Below, one piece after another: positions 1 to 9,480 of a stretch of DNA of 64,000 nucleotides. Every line of letters starts with the position of its first letter. Position 1 is the first letter of the stretch. The translations under genes were made by a program, and so were the position numbers. The notes below the pieces were generated by a model that ran no database searches, was not told where the DNA came from, and was given only the letters and a program-made list of their open reading frames with translations. The stretch is taken from positions 62,001 to 126,000 of the forward strand of contig CAMWMF010000004.1 in the NCBI GenBank assembly GCA_947175335.1, written 5' to 3'. This DNA is from an uncultured Clostridia bacterium (GTDB lineage Bacteria > Bacillota > Clostridia > Christensenellales > Pumilibacteraceae).

Positions 1-1356
1 AACCTTATATTCGGTCTTATCTTAGCGTTTTGCGAGGACGTCATTAGCGGCAAAATGGATGAGAAGCAGTTACAGCTTTTCAATGTATACCATAACATTA
101 CCAAGTATTGCTCGGAAGATACTACCGCGCTCAAACAGTATTTGCTTGAAGGGCGCGACGAGTATTCAAAGGTAAGAGGTCTTGTAAACACCGTGCTTAT
201 AACGAGCGACAAAACGCTTACAAGCTATCTGTCCGAAGTCAACGCGTACATACAGCAGCTTGCCGACGACGGAATACTGTCGATGACGAGCGAGAACGAT
301 ATAGACATCGTGAACATGGACGAAAAGCCAAACGCCATATTCGTAATCGTTCCCGACGAGCGTTTTACAAGACACCGCTTTGTAACGCTGTTCATCACGC
401 AAACGTACAAAGAGCTTGTCGAAAAGGCAAATCTAAACTTGCGGCGCAAGGATACGGAAACGGCAATACTCAAACGCAAAGCGTACTTCATCTTGGACGA
501 GTTCGGCAACCTTCCAAAGCTTGAGAACATAGAGGGTATGGTTACGGTAGGTCGTTCGCGCGGCATAAGGTATCTGTTCGTATTGCAAAGCTTTTCACAG
601 CTAAATGCGAAGTACGGAAAGGATATAGCCGACATTGTCAAAACTAACTGTAACGTAAAAATCTTCATAGGCAGCGACGATCCCGATACGCGTAAAGAGT
701 TTTCGGAATTGTGCGGGCAGAAGAAGATAAAAAACTTCTCGGTCAACACAAGCGCCGAAGTCAATGCAAGCAGTAACACGGGCGCGACAAATCAGCCGCT
801 TATAACAATCGGTATGCTTGAAAGACTGAACGGCAACGAGAAGGGCGACGCCATTGTATCGGTCAGGGGTTACGAGCCGATTTGGTCAAGATTTACACCG
901 TCGTATGAACTTGCGGACGTTTACTTCGAAGCAGGGAAAGCGGACATAGGAAAGCGCGAAGCACGGCTGTTTGAGAAACGTGATTACGTTTTCGATATTC
1001 TCAACGGCAACCCGACTCAAGAGGAAGATGCAGCGTTGGACGCATTGGAACGCCGAGAGCAAGAACAAGCCGAACAGGAAAGGACGAAAACGGTCAATGT
1101 TGACGAGTTGGACAAGCAGTGGAACGCCAAAGTAAAAGAAGTCCATGACAAAGTGTTCCGTGCGGCGGAAGCGCTTTTGGAAGAAGACGCGGCGGCGCTT
1201 ATTCGTGCGAAGCTCGAAGACAAGATAACGCTTATTAAAGTGTTTATAAGCAATTACGATATAAGCGTACAGCAAAAGTTAAAAGCGCTCATCAAGTTCT
1301 TGGAAGAAGAGCTGCCTAAACTTTTGGACTTGCAAAACCAAGCAAAAAACAAATAA
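1..1356 (+). CDS. VirD4/TraG-type type IV coupling protein, C-terminal part (5' truncated by window edge)
   Basis: Frame is open from base 1 (NLIFGLILAFCEDVISGKMDEKQ...) before the listed Met. Motifs AYFILDEFGNLPKLENIEGMVTVGRSRGIRYLFVLQSFSQL and TNCNVKIFIGSDDPDT are typical of the TraG/VirD4 C-terminal ATPase half. Confidence 0.88.
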   Translation, partial: NLIFGLILAFCEDVISGKMDEKQLQLFNVYHNITKYCSEDTTALKQYLLEGRDEYSKVRGLVNTVLITSDKTLTSYLSEVNAYIQQLADDGILSMTSENDIDIVNMDEKPNAIFVIVPDERFTRHRFVTLFITQTYKELVEKANLNLRRKDTETAILKRKAYFILDEFGNLPKLENIEGMVTVGRSRGIRYLFVLQSFSQLNAKYGKDIADIVKTNCNVKIFIGSDDPDTRKEFSELCGQKKIKNFSVNTSAEVNASSNTGATNQPLITIGMLERLNGNEKGDAIVSVRGYEPIWSRFTPSYELADVYFEAGKADIGKREARLFEKRDYVFDILNGNPTQEEDAALDALERREQEQAEQERTKTVNVDELDKQWNAKVKEVHDKVFRAAEALLEEDAAALIRAKLEDKITLIKVFISNYDISVQQKLKALIKFLEEELPKLLDLQNQAKNK

Positions 1357-1367
1357 AAGGAGAAGTA

Positions 1368-2840
1368 ATGAAAAGGACAATTAAATCAACCGTTGTAACG
1401 CTCACGGCATGTGCGGCGTTATTTTTTGCCGGAATATTCTGTGCCGGATTCACTACGGCAAGCGCGGAAGGCGCGGCAGATCAATGTATCCATGTATACG
1501 AACAAACGGAAGTCGCGCCGACCTGTACCGAACAAGGCTATACGCTCTACACCTGTATGGAGTGCGGCGAAGAAAGGAAAGACGGCTATACGGAAGCAAA
1601 AGGGCATAACTACATCGAAACTTCGGTCGCTGTAACTTGCACATCGGCGGGTTATACGCTCTATGTTTGCGAGGATTGCGGTCACACGTATACTGAAACG
1701 ACAGCAGCGGCAAGCGGACATATATTCTACGACGTCGTAGTCCCGCCGACTTGTACGCACAAAGGGTATACAACGCATTTCTGTAAAACTTGCGGCTTTG
1801 AGTATACGGACAACTACATAAACGAACTCAAACACAGCTACAAGGAAAACGTTGTTGCGCCTACTTGTGCCGAGCAAGGTTATACGGAACATACTTGTTC
1901 GATTTGCGACGAAGTCTATTTCGACAACTACATTGACGCGCTCGGTCACAATTACGAAACGGAAATAACAAAGCCGACTTGCTTGGACGGCGGCTATACG
2001 ACTTACACTTGCGTGACTTGCGAGGATAGCTACGTTGCGGACTATACCGCGGCGACGGGACACACCTATGCGGAAACCATAGTCGAAGCGACTTGCATAA
2101 CCTACGGCTATTTCGAACACGTTTGTAAAGACTGCGACGACAGATATGTTACCGACTACGCTGCGCCCAAAGGACACAAGTATTTGGAAGTTCTTGTTCC
2201 TGCAACCGAGAACAGTCTTGGCTATACGCGCCATATATGCGTTGACTGCAATTACAGCTATCTTTCGGACTATGTAACGAGCGGCGACGTCGGGTATATT
2301 CCCGAACCCGAAGAGCCTGTCATACCCGAATTTCATAAGCACGTTTATGAAATTCAGACTATGGACGACGCCGAAAATATGAGTCTTATAGTTATGCGCG
2401 TATGCTACTGTGGCAAAGCGAAGCAGGGATATCTTTCGGTCACTTTCACGAACGACGAGGGCGAAATCACCGAGGACAAAATAACGGGCAACAGGATCGA
2501 CTATTCCGAAATGTTCGGACAAGTCATTATCTCTATTGCCGATGAGAATGGTGAACAGCTAAAGGCGGTAGTGGTGACTGCGCAAGAAAAGCAAGTCGAG
2601 CCTACGTTGCCCGACGAGCCTACAAAACCGGACGAGCCTAATGTTCCCGATGAGCCTAATAATCCCGATAATCCGACTGAGCCTACTACGCCCGAAGAGC
2701 CTAACAAGAACGTAGCCGAAACAAAAAGTAGCGGCAGCGGTGCGGCGGTGGCTATATTCGTAGTTCTCATCGTGCTTATACTCGGTGGTGTCGGCGGCTT
2801 TATAGCTTACAAGAAAATCAAAGCAAAGAAACAGAAATAA
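1368..2840 (+). CDS. Membrane-anchored surface protein with about 7 Cys/His (CxxC...GH) repeats, PDEP-rich stalk and C-terminal TM
   Basis: Signal-like N-terminus; repeats of the form PTCTEQGYTLYTCMECGEERKDGYTEAKGH; PDEPTKPDEPNVPDEP stalk; AVAIFVVLIVLILGGVGGFIAY TM then Lys-rich tail. Confidence 0.8.
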   Translation: MKRTIKSTVVTLTACAALFFAGIFCAGFTTASAEGAADQCIHVYEQTEVAPTCTEQGYTLYTCMECGEERKDGYTEAKGHNYIETSVAVTCTSAGYTLYVCEDCGHTYTETTAAASGHIFYDVVVPPTCTHKGYTTHFCKTCGFEYTDNYINELKHSYKENVVAPTCAEQGYTEHTCSICDEVYFDNYIDALGHNYETEITKPTCLDGGYTTYTCVTCEDSYVADYTAATGHTYAETIVEATCITYGYFEHVCKDCDDRYVTDYAAPKGHKYLEVLVPATENSLGYTRHICVDCNYSYLSDYVTSGDVGYIPEPEEPVIPEFHKHVYEIQTMDDAENMSLIVMRVCYCGKAKQGYLSVTFTNDEGEITEDKITGNRIDYSEMFGQVIISIADENGEQLKAVVVTAQEKQVEPTLPDEPTKPDEPNVPDEPNNPDNPTEPTTPEEPNKNVAETKSSGSGAAVAIFVVLIVLILGGVGGFIAYKKIKAKKQK

Positions 2841-2857
2841 TAGGAGGATTTAAATAG

Positions 2858-3157
2858 ATGTTAAACTTTTTATCGGCAGAAACCGACGGCTTGAACGGAA
2901 GCCTTGCGGAAATCGTCAGCAAACTCAAAGGCTTGATGGATAGTTTTTGGGTGTACATCGTTATAGCGCTTGCGGCGGTGGTCGTCGTTTGGGGCGCGTA
3001 CATAGGCATTAAAATAGCAATCGCACACCGCAACGAGGAAAAGATAAACGCCCGTGATATGGTGAAAAACTTAATAATAGGCATAGTCATAATCTTCGTT
3101 GTTGCGATGGGCGCTCCGCTGCTTATCAACGGCTTGTCCGCATGGGTAGGCGCGTAG
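2858..3157 (+). CDS. Small two-TM conjugation protein (VirB2/TrbC pilin-like or Maff2-like)
   Basis: 99 aa, two hydrophobic helices split by IAHRNEEKINARDMVKN; sits between T4SS genes. Confidence 0.6.
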   Translation: MLNFLSAETDGLNGSLAEIVSKLKGLMDSFWVYIVIALAAVVVVWGAYIGIKIAIAHRNEEKINARDMVKNLIIGIVIIFVVAMGAPLLINGLSAWVGA

Positions 3158-3175
3158 AGCTGAATATCCGAACAG

Positions 3176-3197
3176 GGCGGCAAGGTAGCTTGCCGCC
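3176..3197 (+). other. Intergenic stem-loop after pilin-like gene
   Basis: Perfect 9-bp stem GGCGGCAAG-GTAG-CTTGCCGCC without a following U-tract. Confidence 0.6.
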
Positions 3198-3222
3198 TTG
3201 CCTTTCGGGTAAAGGAGAGTAA

Positions 3223-4434
3223 ATGCTTATATTTTTTCAAGAGATATGTTTGCAGTTGTTCTTATGGCTGTTAAAACTAATCGACGGACTGATGGAAATC
3301 TTTTCGGCAATCGCCGGAGTTACGAACGTAAAGGTGAACGGACAGTCGGTAAACATTATCGAATATCTCGCGGGGAATAGCACGGTAGGCACCGTCTTTT
3401 GGTGCATATTCATATTAGCTGTCGGACTGACTTGTATCTTTACGATTGTCGGACTCGTTAAGAATATGATAGCGAACAACCGAAATATATCGAGCATCGT
3501 CGGCAAATTCTTTTTGGCGTTGCTCGGCACAATGGCAATGCTTGCCGTCGTGTTCTTAGGGATAATGATAGCCAACTCGTTGTTACAGTTGCTTGCTCGT
3601 ATCTTTGAGCTTAACACTTCCAAGAAACTGTCGAACGCGCTTTTCAACGCTTGCGTAGGAAATTGGGTCAACGGCTATAACATAAACAAAATCAATGTAA
3701 CGTCGTTGTCCGTGAGCGATATATTCGGCGATTACAATTCGGCGCTATTCGGCATTTGGCCCACGAGTTGGAAATGTAACGGTATGGTCAATCCCAACAC
3801 GTTTATGTACTTGCCTTCGCTTATTGCAGGTATAGCGCTTTTAATTGCGCTTATCATAGCAACGCTCAACCTTGCAAAGCGCGTGTACGAAATAATTTAC
3901 CTATACCTTTGCATGCCCGTATCAATGTCTACTTTGCCGCTCGATGACGGTGCGCGGTTTAAGAATTGGCGAGAGCAGTTCATTACCAAAATCATACTTG
4001 CTTACGGTGCGGTGTTATCGGTAAACGTATTTATACTTTTGCTGCCTATTATCCAATCGATGTCTATACCGAGCGTCGGCAGTTTCGGCAATTCGATATT
4101 CCGTATTTTTATGATAGTCGGCGGCGCTATGGTAATTCCCGCAGGACAGACATTGTTTGCAAGACTGTTCGGTACGGCGGACGATATGCATGCAGGTGGC
4201 AGTTGGCTACGTTCGGCATACTACGGCGGAAGAATGGTCGGCGCTATGACAATAGGCTTGGCTGTAAAAGGCGTTAAAGGTATTGCACACGTTGTCAGTC
4301 ACAGAGTACACCGCAACCGCGGCGGCAGTTCGGACAGCGGCGATTCATCGAGCAGCACGGATAACGGTGGCGATGAGAAATATACGGACGACGGCGGCGC
4401 GGCAACGAGCGCAACGGAAGGAGGAAGTGAATAA
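3223..4434 (+). CDS. VirB6/TrbL-like polytopic conjugal transfer protein
   Basis: 403 aa, multiple TM helices, located directly before VirB4; ends TAATG overlapping the next start. Confidence 0.7.
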   Translation: MLIFFQEICLQLFLWLLKLIDGLMEIFSAIAGVTNVKVNGQSVNIIEYLAGNSTVGTVFWCIFILAVGLTCIFTIVGLVKNMIANNRNISSIVGKFFLALLGTMAMLAVVFLGIMIANSLLQLLARIFELNTSKKLSNALFNACVGNWVNGYNINKINVTSLSVSDIFGDYNSALFGIWPTSWKCNGMVNPNTFMYLPSLIAGIALLIALIIATLNLAKRVYEIIYLYLCMPVSMSTLPLDDGARFKNWREQFITKIILAYGAVLSVNVFILLLPIIQSMSIPSVGSFGNSIFRIFMIVGGAMVIPAGQTLFARLFGTADDMHAGGSWLRSAYYGGRMVGAMTIGLAVKGVKGIAHVVSHRVHRNRGGSSDSGDSSSSTDNGGDEKYTDDGGAATSATEGGSE

Positions 4435-7064
4435 TGCGAATAATCCCCAAAAAAGTAAAAGTTAAGAATACCGTATGGAAATGCTATTCGATGGCGGACG
4501 TTATCGTCGCGCTCATTATGTTCGGCATTATCTTTATATCCGTAACAATGGGGCAATGGGTGATTGCAGTTATACTCGGACTGTTGACAGTCGGTATGTT
4601 CGTGCCTACGCCCGACGGTATCTTTTACACTTGTATCTTTGAGAACATACGGTTTTTGTTCTCAAAAAAGAAATACACAGTCGAAGCGAAGAACGCAAAA
4701 GAAAGCGTGGACGCGCTTGTAGACTTAAAAGAAATCAAGGACAACGGTCTGATCGCTTATAAGGGCGGTATGTTCGGCAGGGTAATTAAGGTCGGTCAAA
4801 AAAATTTCGGTGTCGAAGATGTAGTTCAGCAAAACATTGACATTAACTACTTTGCGAACGCGCTCAAACTGTTAGACCAAAACCAAAGCGCCGACATTGT
4901 AAAAATCGACCGCCCTGTAAACTTGGACGTCTTTTCAAGTGATTTGTTTGCGCGGTTGTCCGCGGTTAAGGATAGCGACGATGAAAGCGGCATCAAAGAG
5001 ATAAAAGAGCGTATGCTGACAGAGCGCATAGACCGCATAGACCGTTTGAACAATATCCGCAAGCAGTATTTGTCGGACTACTACATAATCGTTTACGGTC
5101 GTAACGAGCTTGATTTGGAAAGCATGGCGGTCAACGTGGCAAGCGAAATCGCTAAATGCGGACTCGATACACAGCTTTTGAACATGCGCGATACGGCGGT
5201 ATTCTTGAAGTACAGTTATTCGCGTAACTTCGACGAACGCGCAATCAAGGACTTGAAAGACGATGAGCTGCTCGATTGGGTGAAACCCAAAGAGATAGTT
5301 TTCCGTGCGAACAAGTACAAGATAGACGGAACGGAAGCGGCGGTGTTTGCCGTATCCGACTATCCGTTGCGCGTAAAGAACGCATGGGGAGCGGAGCTGT
5401 TCAACATACCTAATACTAAAGTCGTCATGCACATAAAACCCGTAGATAGGGTTAAGGCTATTCGGCGTATAGACAAGTGTATCGGCGAGATGGAAACGAA
5501 GCAAATTATTTCGGACAAGGCTAGCGAAGCGAACAGCGCGGAAACGCATAGGGCAACAATGGATACGCTTTTGGACGCGTTACAGACCGAAAACGAGAGC
5601 TTGTTCGACGTAACGCTCACGGTCACGGCTTATAACTACACGAACAACGACAGCTACAAGAAAGCGGTGCGGCGTTCATTGCTTACGGGAAGTTTTCGAC
5701 CGTCAACGCTTTACGGTTTGCAAATCGAAGGCTTTAAGTCGGCAGCGGTATCGCCAATATCTACACTTAAAAGCCAAGAGCGCGGTATAAACAGTTCGTC
5801 GCTTGCTGCGGCGTTCCCGTTTGTTCGCACATTTGTTATGGACGACGGCGGCGTACTGCTCGGTGAGAACAACAAAACGGGTTTTCCTTTCATCTTCAAT
5901 ATGTGGAAACGCGGCAATCTTTACCAGAACAGCAATGCGTTTATTATAGGTAAATCGGGTAGCGGTAAATCGTACTTCCTGAAAAACCTTGTCATAAACG
6001 AGTGGACGAACGGAACGCGGGTAATAATGCTCGATCCCGAAGCTGAATACCTTGCGCTTACGCGTAACCTTTACGGCAACGTAATCAATGTCGGTAACGC
6101 GAGAGAGGGTCGGATAAATCCCTTTCATATATATAAGATTCTGACAGAGGACGGAACGCCCGCCGACAGCAAGGTTACGTTTAATACTCACTTAAAAATG
6201 CTTGAATCGTTCTTTAAAATCGTGCTTGCGGACGCGCCGCTCGACGTTATCGAGCTTATAAACAACCTTGTCGTGGAAACTTACGAGCGCAAGGGAATAA
6301 CCGAAAACACGGATTGTTCCGACTTAACGGCGGAAGCCTTCCCGTTGTTTTCTGATTTGCTTAAAACGCTGCAAAGCAAGGATAGAGAGAAAATGGATGC
6401 GCTCACTCAAAGGGATATGCGCACGGCTGAGCTGTATTTGCAAAAGTTTGTAAATGGACGTTACTCGGATATTTGGAACGCGCCTTCGACTTTGCAAGTC
6501 AACGCTAACCTAATAGACTTTGACTTCCAAAGCTTGTTTGCGAACAAGAACAATGTTGTAGCAAACGCGCAAATGCTTTTGGTGTTTAGGTTTATTGAAC
6601 AAGAGGTAATAAATGCGCGTGAGTGTAACAAGAACGGCGCCAACTTGCGAACGCTTATAATCGCGGACGAAGCGCATTTGTATATCGACCCGAAGTTCCC
6701 GATAGCGTTAGACTTTTTCTACTCAATGAGTAAGCGTATTCGTAAGTACAACGGTAGCTTTATTCCAGCTACGCAGAACATAGCCGATTGGAACGCTAAC
6801 GAGGAATTGCGCGGCAAGACGAGCGCGATCATTAAGAACAGTCAGTACACGTTCATATTCAAACTGTCCGCGCCCGATATGAAAGACGTATTGGACGTTT
6901 ATAGGGCGGGCGACAGCTTTAACGACGAGGAACAGCGCATGATAATCTCGGCGGTAACGGGACAAGCGTTCTTTGTCGGCTCGACCGAGCTTCGCGCTTG
7001 CGTTCGCATACAAGCGGGCAAGTGCGCACGAAAATTATTTATAGAAGAAAAAAAGGAGAATTAA
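4434..7064 (+). CDS. VirB4-family conjugation ATPase with N-terminal PrgI/VirB3-like TM segment
   Basis: Walker A GKSGSGKSYFLKN, VIMLDPEAEYLAL, Walker B RTLIIADEAHLYID, TQNIADW; N-terminal hydrophobic hairpin. Confidence 0.9.
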   Translation: MRIIPKKVKVKNTVWKCYSMADVIVALIMFGIIFISVTMGQWVIAVILGLLTVGMFVPTPDGIFYTCIFENIRFLFSKKKYTVEAKNAKESVDALVDLKEIKDNGLIAYKGGMFGRVIKVGQKNFGVEDVVQQNIDINYFANALKLLDQNQSADIVKIDRPVNLDVFSSDLFARLSAVKDSDDESGIKEIKERMLTERIDRIDRLNNIRKQYLSDYYIIVYGRNELDLESMAVNVASEIAKCGLDTQLLNMRDTAVFLKYSYSRNFDERAIKDLKDDELLDWVKPKEIVFRANKYKIDGTEAAVFAVSDYPLRVKNAWGAELFNIPNTKVVMHIKPVDRVKAIRRIDKCIGEMETKQIISDKASEANSAETHRATMDTLLDALQTENESLFDVTLTVTAYNYTNNDSYKKAVRRSLLTGSFRPSTLYGLQIEGFKSAAVSPISTLKSQERGINSSSLAAAFPFVRTFVMDDGGVLLGENNKTGFPFIFNMWKRGNLYQNSNAFIIGKSGSGKSYFLKNLVINEWTNGTRVIMLDPEAEYLALTRNLYGNVINVGNAREGRINPFHIYKILTEDGTPADSKVTFNTHLKMLESFFKIVLADAPLDVIELINNLVVETYERKGITENTDCSDLTAEAFPLFSDLLKTLQSKDREKMDALTQRDMRTAELYLQKFVNGRYSDIWNAPSTLQVNANLIDFDFQSLFANKNNVVANAQMLLVFRFIEQEVINARECNKNGANLRTLIIADEAHLYIDPKFPIALDFFYSMSKRIRKYNGSFIPATQNIADWNANEELRGKTSAIIKNSQYTFIFKLSAPDMKDVLDVYRAGDSFNDEEQRMIISAVTGQAFFVGSTELRACVRIQAGKCARKLFIEEKKEN

Positions 7065-8972
7065 ATGAGAGTTAAAACTAAAAGCTTTTGGACTATTGTG
7101 GCGTTTGCCGTAGTTATGGCATTACTTGCATTGCTTTTCGTGTTCACGGATAAACCGAAACCTGCAAGTGCGAAAACTACACGTTCGGCACAATGTACAG
7201 TTCAAGGACGAGTGGAGTATCCGCTTGGATCATACTCTACTGTTAATGTTAAGAACAATTTTACGATAGAAATGGCGGCTTCCGTTCCTGTTGGAGCAGG
7301 TACTCTTGAACAACATGCAAAATTAGATTGGTCATCGGTAACAATAAAAGTCAATGTAAAAAGTTTGGATGCACATAAATATTTTGCGTTGTACAAAGAC
7401 GGAGAGGAATATTATATGCAGTCTTTGTCGGGTAAAAGTTCTATGATACTGTTTGACGACGAATTGCCGGATGGAGATTATAAGATGGTATATGCATTTG
7501 GCATGACCCAAGGAGGGTATACTTATCCTACTATGTATTACGTATTTCATTTTTCTATGGATACAACAGCTCCTGAATATACAGTTACGACTAATGGAGA
7601 ACCAATATCTTACTATTCGTACACCAATAAACCTATTCTATATTCGGCTTCCGATCCGAACTTTGAAGCTATCTATTATAAAGGTCCAAAATTAACCACG
7701 TATGGTATGACCTTAAATAAGTATTATCTTGTTGAAGCAACACCTAACAATACGGGTTGGTGGGAATTCTATGCTACCGACTCGTATGGGAACAAAACGA
7801 CAACTTATTTTAAAGTGTATTTGGATTGTACACTGCCGACACTTTCGTGCAGTTCGGAAGCCGCTTTCGGTGGGACGACGGGGAATGATTTTACGGTAAC
7901 AGCAACCGATGATTCGGGTCAGGCTAAACTATACGTAAAATATGAGAGTGAGGAATGGTTTTATGCCGATGGTGATTCTTACACTATTCCTATGACCGAG
8001 CGTAACGGTAGATATTATTTCTATGCCGAGGATAGGGTTGGAAACCGCACTCAAACTTCGTGGATCGTTTTGAGTACAGAAGATCCGGCCGGTAGATTGG
8101 TAAAGTCCGATTCCGACAACAGTGTTTCATTCGTATGGAATAACGAATATTGGACAGCGAAGTTGGACGGCGCGAATTATACGGAAGGACGTATCATAAG
8201 CACGGAAGGGCAGCACGTAATAGAGCTTTCAAATAATGCGTCGAAAAAGAAAACGTATACGTTCAGAATCGATCACTGCTACCAAGTAGTAAGTCAGACC
8301 GAGCCGACTTGTTCTGCGGACGGTAAAAGAGTTTCTGAGTGCAGCCAATGCGGGGATGTTTATGAGGAAGTGTTGTATTCGACAGGACATATTTATGGTG
8401 TGAATACCACACCGTCGTCGTGTACTGAAAAAGAGCATTTGATATATACTTGCAGTAGGTGCGGTGATCGGTATGAAGCCGAGGGCAATTATCCGTCAGG
8501 GCATACATACACAAACGAAGTAGTGATTGAGCCGACTTGTACGGAAGACGGCTTGCGTCGTAGCACGTGCGAGAATTGCGGTTATTCTTTCGATACGAAA
8601 ATAGAAGCCAACGGGCATGACTACAATATAACCGACTCGACTTCCAAAGACGGCATAACGACGAGGACTTATACTTGTTCGGAATGCGGTGACAGCTACA
8701 AACAAGAGCTTGGCGATCAGTACGAAGAAGTAAGCAACTACGTTGAGTATTTGTTTAAGCAGTATGAGCCGTACATGTGGTGGGTGCTGCTTGCTTCGGC
8801 AGGGGTGTGGAGTATAGTTATCGGCGTGATGATAGCTATTGCCAATAAGAACGAGGACAAAGAGAAAGCGAGGAAGATGCTTAAAAACTATGTCATCGGC
8901 TTGGTGGTTATAGCTGTTATCCTTGTCGCTTGCCCGTTCCTAATCCGCGGAATTGCGGCGCTTGTAACGTAA
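7065..8972 (+). CDS. Surface protein: Ig-like domains, four Cys/His repeats and C-terminal two-TM module similar to the 99-aa pilin-like protein
   Basis: N-terminal signal/TM; DTTAPEYTVT/DCTLPTLSC Ig-like segments; CSQCGDVY, CSRCGDRY, CENCGYSF, CSECGDSY repeats; C-terminus IAIANKNEDKEKARKMLKNYVIGLVVIAVILVACPFLIRGIAALVT. Confidence 0.75.
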   Translation: MRVKTKSFWTIVAFAVVMALLALLFVFTDKPKPASAKTTRSAQCTVQGRVEYPLGSYSTVNVKNNFTIEMAASVPVGAGTLEQHAKLDWSSVTIKVNVKSLDAHKYFALYKDGEEYYMQSLSGKSSMILFDDELPDGDYKMVYAFGMTQGGYTYPTMYYVFHFSMDTTAPEYTVTTNGEPISYYSYTNKPILYSASDPNFEAIYYKGPKLTTYGMTLNKYYLVEATPNNTGWWEFYATDSYGNKTTTYFKVYLDCTLPTLSCSSEAAFGGTTGNDFTVTATDDSGQAKLYVKYESEEWFYADGDSYTIPMTERNGRYYFYAEDRVGNRTQTSWIVLSTEDPAGRLVKSDSDNSVSFVWNNEYWTAKLDGANYTEGRIISTEGQHVIELSNNASKKKTYTFRIDHCYQVVSQTEPTCSADGKRVSECSQCGDVYEEVLYSTGHIYGVNTTPSSCTEKEHLIYTCSRCGDRYEAEGNYPSGHTYTNEVVIEPTCTEDGLRRSTCENCGYSFDTKIEANGHDYNITDSTSKDGITTRTYTCSECGDSYKQELGDQYEEVSNYVEYLFKQYEPYMWWVLLASAGVWSIVIGVMIAIANKNEDKEKARKMLKNYVIGLVVIAVILVACPFLIRGIAALVT

Positions 8973-8984
8973 GAGGAAATATAT

Positions 8985-9040
8985 CGGTTAGGCTGCGCTC
9001 GGCAACGGGCGTAGCCTAATTCCGATTATTTTTTAAAATT
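8985..9040 (+). terminator. Rho-independent terminator of conjugation operon
   Basis: TTAGGCTGCGCTC...GGGCGTAGCCTAA hairpin followed by a T-rich tract. Confidence 0.7.
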
Positions 9041-9054
9041 TTTTCTTGAAAGGC

Positions 9055-9094
9055 TTGACAAATCCAAAATAATGTAGTATCGTATCAATACGAT
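9055..9094 (+). promoter_or_regulatory. Sigma70-type promoter with palindromic operator
   Basis: TTGACA (9055-9060), 17 nt, TATCGT (9078-9083); perfect ATCGTAT-CA-ATACGAT palindrome at 9079-9094. Confidence 0.7.
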
Positions 9095-9096
9095 TT

Positions 9097-9480
9097 ATGG
9101 AGGTAATCGATATGACAAAGCAAGAGCAAGTGATTTTGAAAGCGGAACAAGGGCAGGGGCTTACGGTAGATGAAATAAAAATCTATCTCGCAACAGTAAA
9201 GCCTTTTCAACACGTATACGGTAAGTATGGCACTCTAAAAATGAAATATCTCGAAGAAAAAGGGATAGATTGGACGATTGCCGATTTGCCAACATATCTT
9301 CACGGCGTAGACGAGCAAGCTAACGAGTTGTATGAAACAATGCGGACAAAGCTTGAAAAAGACGAGCGGTATAAGCGCACGGGTGATTTTATGGAAGATT
9401 ATCGTCGTCAGACCGAAATGAATAGTCTTATAGAGGAAGAAATCTTAAACGAAATCGTTTACACGGGAGTAGCAGCATGA
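9097..9480 (+). CDS. TnpV-like mobile-element protein
   Basis: GKYGTLKMKYLEE...DEQANELYETM...SLIEEEILNEIVY resembles TnpV family layout. Start may be ATG at 9112. Confidence 0.6.
   Translation: MEVIDMTKQEQVILKAEQGQGLTVDEIKIYLATVKPFQHVYGKYGTLKMKYLEEKGIDWTIADLPTYLHGVDEQANELYETMRTKLEKDERYKRTGDFMEDYRRQTEMNSLIEEEILNEIVYTGVAA

Noticed and set aside
1419-2522. 367-aa minus-strand ORF
   Set aside because: Lies antisense to the Cys/His-repeat gene; no recognisable motif; explained by codon bias of the plus-strand gene.
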